A stretch of DNA of 64,000 bases from Agarivorans albus (GCF_019670105.1 NZ_AP023032.1:2846972-2910971), one strand, 5' to 3'. Shown: positions 53,464-63,363, counted from the first letter of the stretch. Notes: a model not told the origin generated them from the sequence alone. Translations and numbers: made by a program.

Positions 53464-53508
53464 GCAATTATTTAAATTTTATTTTCAGCTACAAAAGCAT
53501 CAAATGAA

Positions 53509-53538
53509 AAAGGTTGCTTCAATATTGAAGCAACCTTT
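53509..53538 (-). terminator. Terminator of flgL
   Basis: A perfect 30-base palindrome (left arm AAAGGTTGCTTC, centre AATATT) followed on the minus strand by TTTCATTTG; counting the stem end, five T in a row. Confidence 0.85.
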
Positions 53539-53565
53539 ATAACGGCAGCAATGAAATAAACTTTA
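53539..53565 (-). promoter_or_regulatory. Second sigma28-like promoter abutting the flgL terminator
   Basis: TAAA, 15 bases, GCCGTTAT: the same boxes as the flagellin B promoter, and both share ATAACGGCAGC on the plus strand. A transcript from here would begin inside the terminator hairpin. Confidence 0.55.
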
Positions 53566-53568
53566 GTG

Positions 53569-54780
53569 TTATAGGTAATTAAATAAAGATAATTGGCTAA
53601 TGCGGCTATAAGAGGAGTAGGAGGTGTTTAAAGCAAGCTCTGCTTTTTGCAGGTTACTTACCGCTTCAGCAAAGTCAACTTCGCTAATGGAGGCCCTTGA
53701 TTGCTGGTTGATGATGTCCATAGACGAAGATGCATTCCTTACAGATTCTAAAGAGTTTCCCCTCGCACCAATAGAGCCCAAGGTTAAGTTTACGCTTTCT
53801 AAAGCGTTATCAAGGCCCACCAGGAAATCACTTTGAGCTTCGACGTAGTCTCCTTGAGGCAGTGAAGTATCTTCTAGCGCGATAATAAAATCGCTCAGCA
53901 TATTAAGTACATTATCTTTTTCTGGAGGGGCTAACTCAAACTGTTCGTTTGATGGCGCAGCACCAGTAACTGTAATATCAATCCCATTAAAGTTAATTGC
54001 TTCACCAGGAGTGTAATTCCCCGTAACAGGAGGAACTAAAGAGGTACCAGTATTATCTAATACTTCATAAGTATCGGGTGCACCCGCCGTTGTTTGAACT
54101 TGATAAGTATTATTAGCTGGCGTTATCGGGTCATAATTTAGCTTATGGAAACTATCATAAGCCTTTTGATCATTTATTGTTGTTGATATATTCGCAGTTA
54201 AATCGTTTGTCACAAACCGTTTAAATACATTATCAAATACTTCTTGCCCGGTATCATTACTTTGAATATATACTGAAGAAGATACTTTTAATTCATTTAC
54301 GCCCGCATCGCCTTGGTAGTTATAATTTGTGCCATCAAACACATAAGGCTTTTTCTGAGTTTGAAAGCCCGAAAATACGTAACTACCATCAGCGTTTTGA
54401 CTGTTCATAAAATCCAGCATTTGGTTTTGAATCTGACGTAACTCCTGTGCGAGCGAAGCTCGTTCAGTGTCGCCATTAATACCATCACCAGATTGAACCC
54501 CCAATACTCTTGCTCGCTGCATCGCATTGATCATCCCGTCCAAGGTTGACTCTTCGAAGTTAAGCGCGTTTTCCAACAAGGTGCCATTCTTTAAATGCTG
54601 CTCTGTTAAGGTTATTTCCGTGGTCAAAAACATGGTTTTACTCATGTCTGAAGGACCGTCAGCAGCGGTTAGCAACTTCTTATTAGTGATAAGATGTTGG
54701 TTCATCTTCTCAACTTGTTGCTGAGAGTTGAGCACACCGTTTAGTGAGTTTTGATACAAGTTAATACTGGAAACTCGCAT
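53569..54780 (-). CDS. flgL: Hook-filament junction protein FlgL
   Basis: A 403-residue hook-associated protein 3. The flagellin-like ends are clear: MRVSSINLYQNSLNGVLNSQ and the C-terminal AVSNLQKAELALNTSYSSYS. The middle contains FLTTEITLTEQHLKNGTLLENA, and SQNADGSYVFSGFQTQKKPY is typical of FlgL. Last gene of the flgF-to-flgL series, 7 bases after flgK; a terminator follows. Confidence 0.94.
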   Translation of the reverse strand: MRVSSINLYQNSLNGVLNSQQQVEKMNQHLITNKKLLTAADGPSDMSKTMFLTTEITLTEQHLKNGTLLENALNFEESTLDGMINAMQRARVLGVQSGDGINGDTERASLAQELRQIQNQMLDFMNSQNADGSYVFSGFQTQKKPYVFDGTNYNYQGDAGVNELKVSSSVYIQSNDTGQEVFDNVFKRFVTNDLTANISTTINDQKAYDSFHKLNYDPITPANNTYQVQTTAGAPDTYEVLDNTGTSLVPPVTGNYTPGEAINFNGIDITVTGAAPSNEQFELAPPEKDNVLNMLSDFIIALEDTSLPQGDYVEAQSDFLVGLDNALESVNLTLGSIGARGNSLESVRNASSSMDIINQQSRASISEVDFAEAVSNLQKAELALNTSYSSYSRISQLSLFNYL

Positions 54781-54786
54781 AATTTA

Positions 54787-56760
54787 TTACCTCACTGAGC
54801 TTAATAGAGTTTGAAAGGTTTCTTGCGCGGCACTAATTACTTGCGCTGAAGCTGCATAAGCCTGTTGGAATCGAATCAAATTAGATGCTTCTTCATCCAA
54901 ATTGACGCCAGAAATTGAATTGTGCCGTTGGGTACTTTGTTCTAGTAAGGAGTTAGCTGCCGATGCCGCCACCCTCGCCTCACTAGTCTTGCCACCAACA
55001 AAACTTACCACGCTGGCATAAGCATCGTTCATCGTCATTTTGTTGTCGCCACTGGTGGCTAAACTTTTACGTACCAAGTCTTGCTGCTGCAAATCAACGA
55101 GACGCAACGCATTGTAGTTATCATTAAAACCATCGGTATTGTAACCCATGGTGAATACATCACCTTCTTGTACGTCACCATCTATGTTTATTTCGTAGCC
55201 TGGCGTTAATGCAGGCACTGCGTTTGAAAACAGCTGTTGGCCAGCACTGGCAGCAGGAGCGGTGGCCATTAATACGCCCAAACCGTCATAAATTTCGTAA
55301 TCGCCCACGGCATTGATGCGCACTTCGGCGGGGCCATTTACGTCATATCCACCAGGTGAGGTAAAATCTGACGTTGTAGGGTCTGTGTCATAAATAGAAT
55401 CAATAGAAACCGTTGCATTTCCACGGTTATTAAGCTCCCGCTCAACACGTATTGGCGAGGCCAAAGCAAGTTTCTCTGGTTGGCTCATACTCACTGTCAT
55501 TGAAGCAGCAGCATCTCGCACCGGTTGAATAAGGTGTCGATCACCTGCGGCAAAGGGGCCTGAAGAAAAATCCCAATCCATGCCATCAAGTTGAAAGTTG
55601 GTTGGTGGGATAGTCCCAGCAATCGCCGCCTCAATGGGTTGGTCACCATCATAGCGCTGAACTTCAAAGGTTGTCGCTGAAGTAAAGGTAACTCGGTAAT
55701 CATAAGGAGTAACTTCGCTACCACTGCCAGCAATAAAACTTCCGCTTATGGTGCCAGCTGTAGTATTGGTAGAAAACTCCTTACCATTAAAAGTTGGCAA
55801 AGTGAAAATGTCTCCACCAATATCGCCATTTAAGTCCATACCCAGTCTATTTTGAGTATTAAACGCATCTGTCATTGCTATCGATAACTGACCTAACTGG
55901 TTACGACTAGTATCTAAAGTGGTTTTACGGTATTCCATCAAACCACCAATGGTACCGCCAATATCCTCTCGACCAATGATACGTGTAGAGCCTGCCAGGC
56001 TCAACGTCATCTCTTTCTGAGTGCTATCTGGATCGCCATCAACAATAGAAAGCTGAGTATGGTCATCTTGCAATACTAAGGCTTGGCCTGAGCGCATAAA
56101 TACCAGAGTTGAACCATCATCTTGAACAATGGTATTGATATCTATCAATTCAGCTAATTCTTTAATCGCTTGATCTCGTTTATCAGACAAGATTGCATTA
56201 TTGCCATCCAGTGGGCTTCCGCCAGCCGCCACAATTTCTTTGTTAATCTCAGCTATGTTGGTAATCAGTGCATTGGCTTCATCAGCCTTTTCAACAATAT
56301 CTTGGCTGATATTTTTCTCTTGGACTTGGTACTGCTCGTTTAGGGTGCGGTAGCGGTCAGTCAAAGCATGGAATTGAGACAATGCTAGCTCTCGAGTCGA
56401 AAGTGCAGTGGGATTATCAGTTGTTGCGTGCAGCTGAGTAAAAGTATCGTCAAACTTGCTACTTAAGGATAGTGAGTCATCACTGAGGATCGCATCAATA
56501 TGGCTGACCGACTCAAGGTAGGCATTACGGTTAGCGTAGGTAGAGGTATCACGAAACATTTGTGCTTGCGCAAATCCGTTTAACACTCGCTCAGTATAAC
56601 CTTCGCGAACGCCGCCTAAGGTATCGGCGGTGTAAAAGGTGCGCTGTAAGCTGTAACCAGGCGTATTAACATTGGCAATGTTGTTACCTGTGGTCATCAA
56701 TAAACGTTGATGCGCGGCAACCCCAGAAGAACCAATAGTAAGTAGGTCGTTCATTGCCAT
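54787..56760 (-). CDS. flgK: Hook-filament junction protein FlgK
   Basis: A 657-residue hook-associated protein 1. The N-terminus has the rod/hook signature LLTIGSSGVAAHQRLLMTTG and NIANVNTPGYSLQR; the C-terminus ends GVNLDEEASNLIRFQQAYAA, then SAQVISAAQETFQTLLSSVR. The variable central part is larger than in enteric FlgK (about 550), as in many marine relatives. Lies 8 bases after flgJ. Confidence 0.95.
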   Translation of the reverse strand: MAMNDLLTIGSSGVAAHQRLLMTTGNNIANVNTPGYSLQRTFYTADTLGGVREGYTERVLNGFAQAQMFRDTSTYANRNAYLESVSHIDAILSDDSLSLSSKFDDTFTQLHATTDNPTALSTRELALSQFHALTDRYRTLNEQYQVQEKNISQDIVEKADEANALITNIAEINKEIVAAGGSPLDGNNAILSDKRDQAIKELAELIDINTIVQDDGSTLVFMRSGQALVLQDDHTQLSIVDGDPDSTQKEMTLSLAGSTRIIGREDIGGTIGGLMEYRKTTLDTSRNQLGQLSIAMTDAFNTQNRLGMDLNGDIGGDIFTLPTFNGKEFSTNTTAGTISGSFIAGSGSEVTPYDYRVTFTSATTFEVQRYDGDQPIEAAIAGTIPPTNFQLDGMDWDFSSGPFAAGDRHLIQPVRDAAASMTVSMSQPEKLALASPIRVERELNNRGNATVSIDSIYDTDPTTSDFTSPGGYDVNGPAEVRINAVGDYEIYDGLGVLMATAPAASAGQQLFSNAVPALTPGYEINIDGDVQEGDVFTMGYNTDGFNDNYNALRLVDLQQQDLVRKSLATSGDNKMTMNDAYASVVSFVGGKTSEARVAASAANSLLEQSTQRHNSISGVNLDEEASNLIRFQQAYAASAQVISAAQETFQTLLSSVR

Positions 56761-56767
56761 AGCTTAA

Positions 56768-57778
56768 TTACTCCCCTTCAACCGCTTGTTGACTAAATTC
56801 CGCAAAATGTTTGCCGTCTAAAATCTGGCCAATCTTATTGGCATATTGAGGATCGGTAGCATAACCAGCAGCTTGTAATTCTTTAGCGTACTGTTTTGCG
56901 TCCATTCCGTTGGCTAAAGCTTGTTGGTAACGCGGCCCTTCTACAAACGATAAGTAGTCTTTAACACTGTCTTCAAATGAGTCATATGAGCGAAAGGCAG
57001 CTCGCTCTTGATTGGCTTGACCATTTCTATACTCTAAAGTGTTCACTACTGCCTTATCTCCCTGCCAGCGATTATCTGCTTTTATCCCAAATAGGTTGTG
57101 GCTACTTGAACCGTCACTATTTGCGATAACCTTTTTACCCCAACCCGACTCAAGCGCAGCCTGTGCAACAATTGCCATCGGTTCAATGCCTTTGTCAGCG
57201 GCCAACTTTTTGGCTACGGGCAAGATTGCTTGAATAAACTCTCCAGGAGAGGCAAAACTTTGCCGACTTATTGCCGCTGCTTCCTCAGCTTTTCCACTAA
57301 CGGCTGCGCTGGCATTATCTTTTTCTAAAGTTTTGCTACTTGCGGCCGTTACACTAGTCGATTGAGCAATATTCTTGCCAGTTGTATCTGAGGCATTTAA
57401 AGAACGCTGTTGAAGATCAATATTTTGGCCACCACGCAATACAGATGCTGGCGTAACATTGGCTGCAGCGGGGTCGAGCTGGGCCACTATTAAATCGGCA
57501 AGTCCTAAAGCGCCAGAAGAAGATAATTCCAACGCCATTTGGTTATCATGCATGTCTCGGTAAGTTTGCGTGTGGCGATTATTTAATGGCGTATCACTTT
57601 CAAACAATTCATTACTCTTACGCATCTGTTTCATCAACATCTGCATAAACAATGACTCAAACTGACTGGCAACTTGCTTTAGTGCCTTGTTCGGATCTTT
57701 TTGAGCAGCACTTCTTAGCTCATCTAAACTGGCTAAGTCGTGGTAGTTTGCTGATTGTTTGACTGCGTCCATTGCCAT
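56768..57778 (-). CDS. flgJ: Flagellar rod assembly protein / muramidase FlgJ
   Basis: A 336-residue two-domain protein. The N-terminal part (about 1-110: ASQFESLFMQMLMKQMRKSN) caps the growing rod; a Ser/Ala-rich linker follows; the C-terminal GH73 glucosaminidase domain (about 175-330) has AQAALESGWGKKV with the catalytic Glu and HNLFGIKADNRW. It opens peptidoglycan for the rod. One base separates it from flgI. Confidence 0.95.
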   Translation of the reverse strand: MAMDAVKQSANYHDLASLDELRSAAQKDPNKALKQVASQFESLFMQMLMKQMRKSNELFESDTPLNNRHTQTYRDMHDNQMALELSSSGALGLADLIVAQLDPAAANVTPASVLRGGQNIDLQQRSLNASDTTGKNIAQSTSVTAASSKTLEKDNASAAVSGKAEEAAAISRQSFASPGEFIQAILPVAKKLAADKGIEPMAIVAQAALESGWGKKVIANSDGSSSHNLFGIKADNRWQGDKAVVNTLEYRNGQANQERAAFRSYDSFEDSVKDYLSFVEGPRYQQALANGMDAKQYAKELQAAGYATDPQYANKIGQILDGKHFAEFSQQAVEGE

Positions 57779-57779
57779 G

Positions 57780-58880
57780 TTAAATCACCAACAACTCGCC
57801 TTGAATAGCACCAGCTTGTTTTAGCGCTTCTAAAATAGAGACCAAGTCACCAGGAGCAACCCCTACACGATTAACAGCACGCACTAAGTCGTCAAGCGAT
57901 GCGCCGGGATCAAAGTTGAACATTCTTGAGTCTTCTTCCGTTGCTTCAATTGTGCTCACGGTAGTTTCTACCGTCTCTCCATTGGAGAATGCATTAGGCT
58001 GAGAAATTAACGGGGTTTCTGCAATTTTAACGGTTAAACCACCGTGAGTAATCGCAGCAGGTAACAAGCGAACGTCTTTACCTATTACAATGGTACCAGT
58101 GCGCGAGTTAACAATAATTTTGGCTGACTCTGAGGCAGGTTCAAAGGTCAAGTTTTCTAAAGTAGATAAGTAGGCAACGCGCTGTCCGGGGTCACGTGGA
58201 GCGAATACTTGTACAGAAGCTGCGTCCATTGGCGTAGCAGTATTGGGGCCTACTAAGCCATTAATGGTATCAGCTAAACGTTTTGCAGTAGTGAAGTCGG
58301 AACGCTTAAGGTTAAAGGTGATCGTATCGCCGCTCATAAACGGCGAAGGAACCGAGCGCTCTACAATTGCGCCGTTTGGAATGCGGCCAACAGTAGGTGT
58401 ATTAGAAATCACCTTAGAGCCATCAGCTCCCTCTGCGCCGAAACCACCTACAATTAAACTCCCCTGAGCCAAGGCATATACTTCACCGTCGGCACCTTTT
58501 AGAAAGGTTTGAATTAAACTTCCGCCACGTAAACTTTTCGCTTCACCAATGGCAGACACGGTAATATCGATAGTTTGGCCGGGCTTAACAAAAGCGGGTA
58601 ATTCGGCATGTACAGCTACAGGCGCAACGTTCTTAATTTTTAGGTTAGTTCCTGGAGGAACCGTAATCCCAAAGTTACGTAACATTGTTGCAAAAGACTG
58701 CTTGGCAAAATCACTATTTTTTTCACCTGTGCCAGGCAGGCCTACCACTAAGCCATAACCGGTTAATTGGTTAGAACGCACACCGGCAATGTTTGCTACG
58801 TCTTTAACACGTGCGGCATTTACCGAATTTGCAACTAAGCATAAACCCAAGCTCAAAATTACAATGCTTCGTTTAAACAT
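57780..58880 (-). CDS. flgI: Flagellar P-ring protein FlgI
   Basis: A 366-residue periplasmic protein forming the P ring. Signal peptide about 1-22 (ending VNAA), then [20 protein letters not shown] and [12 protein letters not shown]; the end [20 protein letters not shown] is also conserved. It lies 24 bases after flgH. Length as expected. Confidence 0.95.
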   Translation of the reverse strand: MFKRSIVILSLGLCLVANSVNAARVKDVANIAGVRSNQLTGYGLVVGLPGTGEKNSDFAKQSFATMLRNFGITVPPGTNLKIKNVAPVAVHAELPAFVKPGQTIDITVSAIGEAKSLRGGSLIQTFLKGADGEVYALAQGSLIVGGFGAEGADGSKVISNTPTVGRIPNGAIVERSVPSPFMSGDTITFNLKRSDFTTAKRLADTINGLVGPNTATPMDAASVQVFAPRDPGQRVAYLSTLENLTFEPASESAKIIVNSRTGTIVIGKDVRLLPAAITHGGLTVKIAETPLISQPNAFSNGETVETTVSTIEATEEDSRMFNFDPGASLDDLVRAVNRVGVAPGDLVSILEALKQAGAIQGELLVI

Positions 58881-58904
58881 AAGATTACTCCTAAAACTCA
58901 GGGC

Positions 58905-59579
58905 TTAGAATGGCCAAACAGGACCATTAAAGAATTTAGATAACCATCCCTGATTAGTGGTATTAGCAAAATCGCCGGTACCACCATATTGAATGCGTGC
59001 ATTGGCAATGCGTAACGATGTAATAGAGTTATCTGGTGCTACGTCTTCAGGGCGTATAATGCCCGTTAAGCGAATATACTCATTACCGTTATTCAACATT
59101 AGCCATTTTTCGCCGCTAATGATTAGATTGCCGTTGGCCAATACTTGAACAACATTAACCGAAATATTGCCATTTAAGCTGTTACTTTGAGCAGCATCGG
59201 CTTCACCTGTAAAATCGCTACTTTGGCTCAAACCAAGTTCTATTGGATTACCATTAATTGTAGCTACACCACCAGGTACTGTGATTTGGTTTAGATTTAA
59301 GTTCTTGTCTTTAGCTAACTCGTTACTGGCTGATTTGCTGGCCTGAGTACGCTCAGCTAAGGTCACCACAATAATGTCACCAATCCGATGGGCTTTTTTA
59401 TCTGAATACAGATTATTGGCGCCATTTTCGGTGAATAGTGAACCAGTAATTCTTGCTTCTACGGCCACGTCTTCTGGATATACCGGCGCAAACTCAGGAT
59501 CATCGGGCACTACGGCGGTATTTACGCTGGCACAGCCAGCCATTGCCATACAGGTTGCTACTACCATTAGTTTATTCAT
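58905..59579 (-). CDS. flgH: Flagellar L-ring lipoprotein FlgH
   Basis: A 224-residue outer-membrane lipoprotein. The lipobox MAMAGC (acylated Cys in AGCAS) follows a short basic start MNKLMVV. KAHRIGDIIVVTLAERTQAS and GEKWLMLNNGNEYIRLTGII are FlgH signatures. ATG 59579 is preferred to a TTG two codons earlier; GAGGGA lies 7 bases before it. Confidence 0.94.
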   Translation of the reverse strand: MNKLMVVATCMAMAGCASVNTAVVPDDPEFAPVYPEDVAVEARITGSLFTENGANNLYSDKKAHRIGDIIVVTLAERTQASKSASNELAKDKNLNLNQITVPGGVATINGNPIELGLSQSSDFTGEADAAQSNSLNGNISVNVVQVLANGNLIISGEKWLMLNNGNEYIRLTGIIRPEDVAPDNSITSLRIANARIQYGGTGDFANTTNQGWLSKFFNGPVWPF

Positions 59580-59605
59580 GAGCAATCCCTCTCTCTAAAC
59601 TTTGA

Positions 59606-60394
59606 TTACAGTTGTTGCGTTGCGAAGGTCAACATTTGGTCTACGGTTGAAATTACCTTTGAATTCATCTCGTAAACCCGTTGCGCCTCAATTAAGTTAA
59701 CCAGCTCCTCGGTCACATTCACGTTTGAAGTTTCTAAAGAACCTTGGCGGATAGCGCCTAAACCATTCTCCGATGCAATACCATTTTGAGGAGCACCACT
59801 AGCGCCGGTTTCTAAATACAAGTTTTGGCCACGAGGCTCTAATCCAGAAGGATTAACAAAGTCAGTAATGGTAATTTGGCCAATAACTTGACTGTCGGTT
59901 TGTCCAGGTAAGCGAACACTTACCTCGCCGTCTTCACCTACTGTAAAGCTTTGTGCATCTTCAGGTACTTGAATTTCTGGCTGTAAGGGATAACCAGATC
60001 CAGGTGTAACAATAGTGCCTTCATCGTTAAGACCAAATTGGCCATTACGGGTGTAAGCTGTTGTACCGTCGGGCATCAAAATTTCGAAGAAACCACGCCC
60101 ATCAATCATTAAATCAAAAGCGTTATCGGTAGTTTGCACATTACCTTGGTCATGGTTTTTTTGAGTGGCGATAACTTTAGCACCGGCACCAATCATTAAG
60201 CCCGATGGCATTGTCGTGTTCTGAGACGAACGGCCACCCGGTTGGTTAATCGTTTGGTAAAGCAAGTCTTCAAATACTGCGCGACTTTTTTTATAACCGA
60301 CAGTACTGGCATTGGCTAAATTGTTTGAAATAACCGATACGTTGGTTTGTTGGGCATCTAAGCCAGTTTTACTAATCCATAATGCGGGATGCAT
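59606..60394 (-). CDS. flgG: Flagellar distal rod protein FlgG
   Basis: A 262-residue rod protein: ALWISKTGLDAQQTNVSVIS, NNLANASTVGYKKSRAVFED, and the C-terminal LVNLIEAQRVYEMNSKVIST typical of FlgG. It joins the proximal rod to the hook. It follows flgF by 16 bases and shows the common ancestry of flgF, flgG, flgE and flgK at both ends. Confidence 0.95.
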   Translation of the reverse strand: MHPALWISKTGLDAQQTNVSVISNNLANASTVGYKKSRAVFEDLLYQTINQPGGRSSQNTTMPSGLMIGAGAKVIATQKNHDQGNVQTTDNAFDLMIDGRGFFEILMPDGTTAYTRNGQFGLNDEGTIVTPGSGYPLQPEIQVPEDAQSFTVGEDGEVSVRLPGQTDSQVIGQITITDFVNPSGLEPRGQNLYLETGASGAPQNGIASENGLGAIRQGSLETSNVNVTEELVNLIEAQRVYEMNSKVISTVDQMLTFATQQL

Positions 60395-60410
60395 AATACG
60401 CTCCTTATAC

Positions 60411-61157
60411 CTAGCTTAATCGCAACAAGTTATTGGTTGCTTTTTCGTTTTCTTCAGCGGTTTTCATCATTTTTATTTGCATTTCAAATTGACGTTGCAT
60501 GCTGATCATATGTGTCATTTCTTGCACTGGGTTCACGTTACTTCCCTCCAGCGCTCCCTTAACCAACTCAACGGTGGCATCGGGCTGATAAGGTTGACCA
60601 TTAGTGGCACGAAATAAACCGTCATCGCCTTTAGTTAACTCGCCAGCAAAAGGATTGCTTAGCTTAATACGGTTAACTTCTTCCAAGGCATCGGCAGGTG
60701 CGCCTTCTGGCCGAATCTCAATGGTGCCATCTTCGTTAATTTCTAGCTTTTCAACAGGTAGGGGAATAATAATTGGCGCGTCTTGATTACCTAATACGGG
60801 CTGCCCTTGCATGGTTTGTAAAACACCAGCGGCTGAAATGGTAAAGTTACCATTTCGAGACAACGCTTCATTACCATCCTTGTCTTGGACCGAAATCCAA
60901 CCTTCACCTTTAATCGCCACATCTAGATCCCTACCAGTGGTTTTTAACAGGCCATCGGTAAAGTTTTGAGTTGGGCGCTCGGTCATAGCAAATACCCGAG
61001 ATGGCATGCCCGGGCCGAAAGCCTGCATAGAGCGTGCATTCTCTAAATCGGCTTTAAAGCCTGTGGTATTTGCATTTGCAAGGTTGTTACCACGTACCGC
61101 GAGCGAGTGCATGTTTTGTTTTGCACCGGTCATCGATATATAAAGTAGTTGGTCCAT
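60411..61157 (-). CDS. flgF: Flagellar proximal rod protein FlgF
   Basis: A 248-residue rod protein: MDQLLYISMTGAKQNMHSLA, NNLANANTTGFKADLENARS and the end MISMQRQFEMQIKMMKTAEE. It starts the second half of the flg cluster; a sigma54-type promoter lies 42 bases upstream and the flgE terminator just before that, so flgF-L are a separate transcript. Confidence 0.95.
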   Translation of the reverse strand: MDQLLYISMTGAKQNMHSLAVRGNNLANANTTGFKADLENARSMQAFGPGMPSRVFAMTERPTQNFTDGLLKTTGRDLDVAIKGEGWISVQDKDGNEALSRNGNFTISAAGVLQTMQGQPVLGNQDAPIIIPLPVEKLEINEDGTIEIRPEGAPADALEEVNRIKLSNPFAGELTKGDDGLFRATNGQPYQPDATVELVKGALEGSNVNPVQEMTHMISMQRQFEMQIKMMKTAEENEKATNNLLRLS

Positions 61158-61198
61158 GTCTATTTCCTACGTCAATTAGCTGACTCAAAGGAAACAAA

Positions 61199-61213
61199 GC
61201 AATTAGAATGCCA
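61199..61213 (-). promoter_or_regulatory. Sigma54-type promoter of flgF-L
   Basis: TGGCATTctaaTTGC on the minus strand: perfect -12 box, GG and GC ten bases apart, two mismatches in the -24 box. Predicted start about 61187, 30-base leader. Confidence 0.7.
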
Positions 61214-61265
61214 GAAGATAAAAAATGATAAGCGAGAATAGAAAAGCCAATTAAATCAATAAAAT

Positions 61266-61291
61266 AAAAAGGCAGCCAAGGCTGCCTTTTT
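61266..61291. terminator. Terminator after flgE
   Basis: AAAAAGGCAGCC aa GGCTGCCTTTTT, near-perfect palindrome with T-runs on both strands. Confidence 0.9.
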
Positions 61292-61311
61292 GCTCAAATG
61301 CTAATTGGCTA

Positions 61312-62649
61312 TTAACGTATCTGAATAATAGTTTGCTGTAGCGTTGAGTTAACTTCTAAGGCACGAGAGTTAGCCTGGAAGTTACGCTGAGCACTAATCA
61401 AATTAACCAACTGCTCGGTTAAGTTAACGTTAGCTTGTTCTAAAGAAGCAGAGTTGATTTTACCGAAAGTCCCCGAGTTACCTTCACCGGCAATCGCTTC
61501 ACCACTTAACTGGGTTTGCTGCCATGAGGTATCACCGATTTGCGCTAAACCTTGGTTATTGGCAAATTTAGCAACCGATACTTTAGCAATATTGGTTGTT
61601 TGACCATTACTGTAAGAGGCAACAACCAAACCATCTGGGCCAATATCAATACCTGTCAATTTACCAACGGTAGAACCATCTTGCGACAAACTAGATACTT
61701 CAAAGGCTGAGTTGTACTGAGTTGGGCCATTTAGGTTAAAAGTAATGGTTTGCGTTGGATCTACAGAACCCGTTACCGGATCCCATACACCACCTGGGCC
61801 GTTTGGTGGAGCAGTACCAAGCGCTACAGTCTCAATAATAAGTGGCGCTGTAGATGCTAATGCACCGGTATTATCAAAAGTTAAAGTCGCTGATGCAGGG
61901 ATATTTGGATTAGGGTTACCCGCGTTAGGGGTATTAGCTGTACCACCTGCAACATCTACTGGCATACCGTCAATGTATATCAACTTGTGCCATGTGTTAG
62001 CCGTAGTGTCATCTTTAATAAAGAAGGTCTCAGCGACATGCGAGCCACCCTGCGAATCATACACCGTCACCGAAGTGGCAGAAGTGTAGGTATTGCTGTC
62101 GGTTGGGTCGAAATCGCCTATATCGTGAGTAGTACCGCTCGACGGCAAGTTAAAGCTCATATCAACTTGGCTTGTCATGGTAGGGTTACCTACTTCAGCA
62201 CTAATTTGAATTGCGCTGGTTGCAGCCATACTCACCGCTGAAGGCGTGCCGCTGTTGTTCACGGTATAACCTTGTAGGTATTGACCTTGCGAGTTAACAA
62301 TAAAGTTATCAGCGTTTAACTTAAACGCACCCGCACGAGTAAACTCTCGTGTTTGAGTGGTTAAGTCTGATGCGGTAACAAAAAAGCCTTCGCCACTGAT
62401 CGCCATATCTAAGGCATTCTGGGTAAAGTTAAGACTACCTTGGTGGAATTGCTGAGCTACATCTACAGTTTTAACACCATTACCAACTGCGGTACGAGCA
62501 TTTGAGAAAATCGATGTTGCATACACATCGGCAAACTCAGCACGCGACTCTTTAAAACCAATGGTGTTGACGTTAGCAATATTGTTCGCCGTTACGTCAA
62601 GATCCTTTTGCGAGGCATTGATGCCGCTTAGAGCGATATTAAATGACAT
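61312..62649 (-). CDS. flgE: Flagellar hook protein FlgE
   Basis: A 445-residue hook protein: MSFNIALSGINASQKDLDVT, NNIANVNTIGFKESRAEFAD, and the C-terminal LVNLISAQRNFQANSRALEV. The leader immediately before its ATG (20 bases) recurs exactly in the intergenic RNA between the flagellin genes. That makes flgE the probable target, or the protected mRNA, of an RNA switch. It follows flgD by 32 bases and ends at a strong terminator. Confidence 0.95.
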   Translation of the reverse strand: MSFNIALSGINASQKDLDVTANNIANVNTIGFKESRAEFADVYATSIFSNARTAVGNGVKTVDVAQQFHQGSLNFTQNALDMAISGEGFFVTASDLTTQTREFTRAGAFKLNADNFIVNSQGQYLQGYTVNNSGTPSAVSMAATSAIQISAEVGNPTMTSQVDMSFNLPSSGTTHDIGDFDPTDSNTYTSATSVTVYDSQGGSHVAETFFIKDDTTANTWHKLIYIDGMPVDVAGGTANTPNAGNPNPNIPASATLTFDNTGALASTAPLIIETVALGTAPPNGPGGVWDPVTGSVDPTQTITFNLNGPTQYNSAFEVSSLSQDGSTVGKLTGIDIGPDGLVVASYSNGQTTNIAKVSVAKFANNQGLAQIGDTSWQQTQLSGEAIAGEGNSGTFGKINSASLEQANVNLTEQLVNLISAQRNFQANSRALEVNSTLQQTIIQIR

Positions 62650-62669
62650 CTCTCAATCTCCTATCGTTT
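62650..62669. repeat. 20-base repeat, copy 2: flgE ribosome-binding site
   Basis: On the minus strand AAACGATAGGAGATTGAGAG lies directly against the flgE ATG and contains its Shine-Dalgarno AGGAG. The inverted exact copy is at 52399-52418. Confidence 0.95.
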
Positions 62670-62681
62670 TACTATTCTTTG

Positions 62682-63353
62682 TTAGGCCTTGGCTACTTCA
62701 AGAACATCGCTCATTGCAATGCCGCCTAAGCCTTCTAAATTGACGACTACGCCAGATGTGCCACCTGCTAAGCTCACGCTACCTACGCTTGCATATGTTG
62801 CGGTGGGTAAACTGATCTCTTTACCGCCTTGAACACCATTAACTTTAATGTTGTACTTACCTTCTGGCATTGGATTCCCATTGGAATCGGTGCCGTCCCA
62901 AGAGAATGGCATGTTGCCACTTCCCTCACCTAAATCGATAACTTTGACGACTTCACCCGCCGCGTTCTCGACCGAAACTTTTACATTGGTTGTTGCCGCA
63001 CCAGTTACCGCTACACCATCAAAACCAGTACCACCGTTATGTCCGTAATCTAACGGGACTAACACTTTCTGGCCCACTAAAGTTGACGCCTGCAAGGCAG
63101 CCGATGAATTCATGATCGAGTTCATGGTGTCAAACTTAGTACCAAGCTCAGCAATCCCCTCGGAAGTCTGAAAGCTCGCCATTTGCGCAATCATCTCGGC
63201 GTTATCCACGGGTTTACTGGGGTCTTGATACTGCAACTGAGTAGTAAGCAGTGAGAAGAAGTCTTCTTGCCCCAATGACTGATTATTATTGCTCTCTGGA
63301 ACAACCGACTCTGGTTGCCAATAATTATTTTGTAACGGATCAATAGTAGACAC
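62682..63353 (-). CDS. flgD: Hook assembly protein FlgD
   Basis: A 223-residue hook cap protein. The N-terminal export/scaffold part has LGQEDFFSLLTTQLQYQDPS and NAEMIAQMASFQTSEGIAEL; the C-terminal part has a FlgD Ig-like domain with FSWDGTDSNGNPMPEGKYNI. It caps the growing hook and is discarded when FlgK is added. Lies 10 bases after flgC. Confidence 0.95.
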   Translation of the reverse strand: MSTIDPLQNNYWQPESVVPESNNNQSLGQEDFFSLLTTQLQYQDPSKPVDNAEMIAQMASFQTSEGIAELGTKFDTMNSIMNSSAALQASTLVGQKVLVPLDYGHNGGTGFDGVAVTGAATTNVKVSVENAAGEVVKVIDLGEGSGNMPFSWDGTDSNGNPMPEGKYNIKVNGVQGGKEISLPTATYASVGSVSLAGGTSGVVVNLEGLGGIAMSDVLEVAKA

Positions 63354-63363
63354 TGGCTACTCC

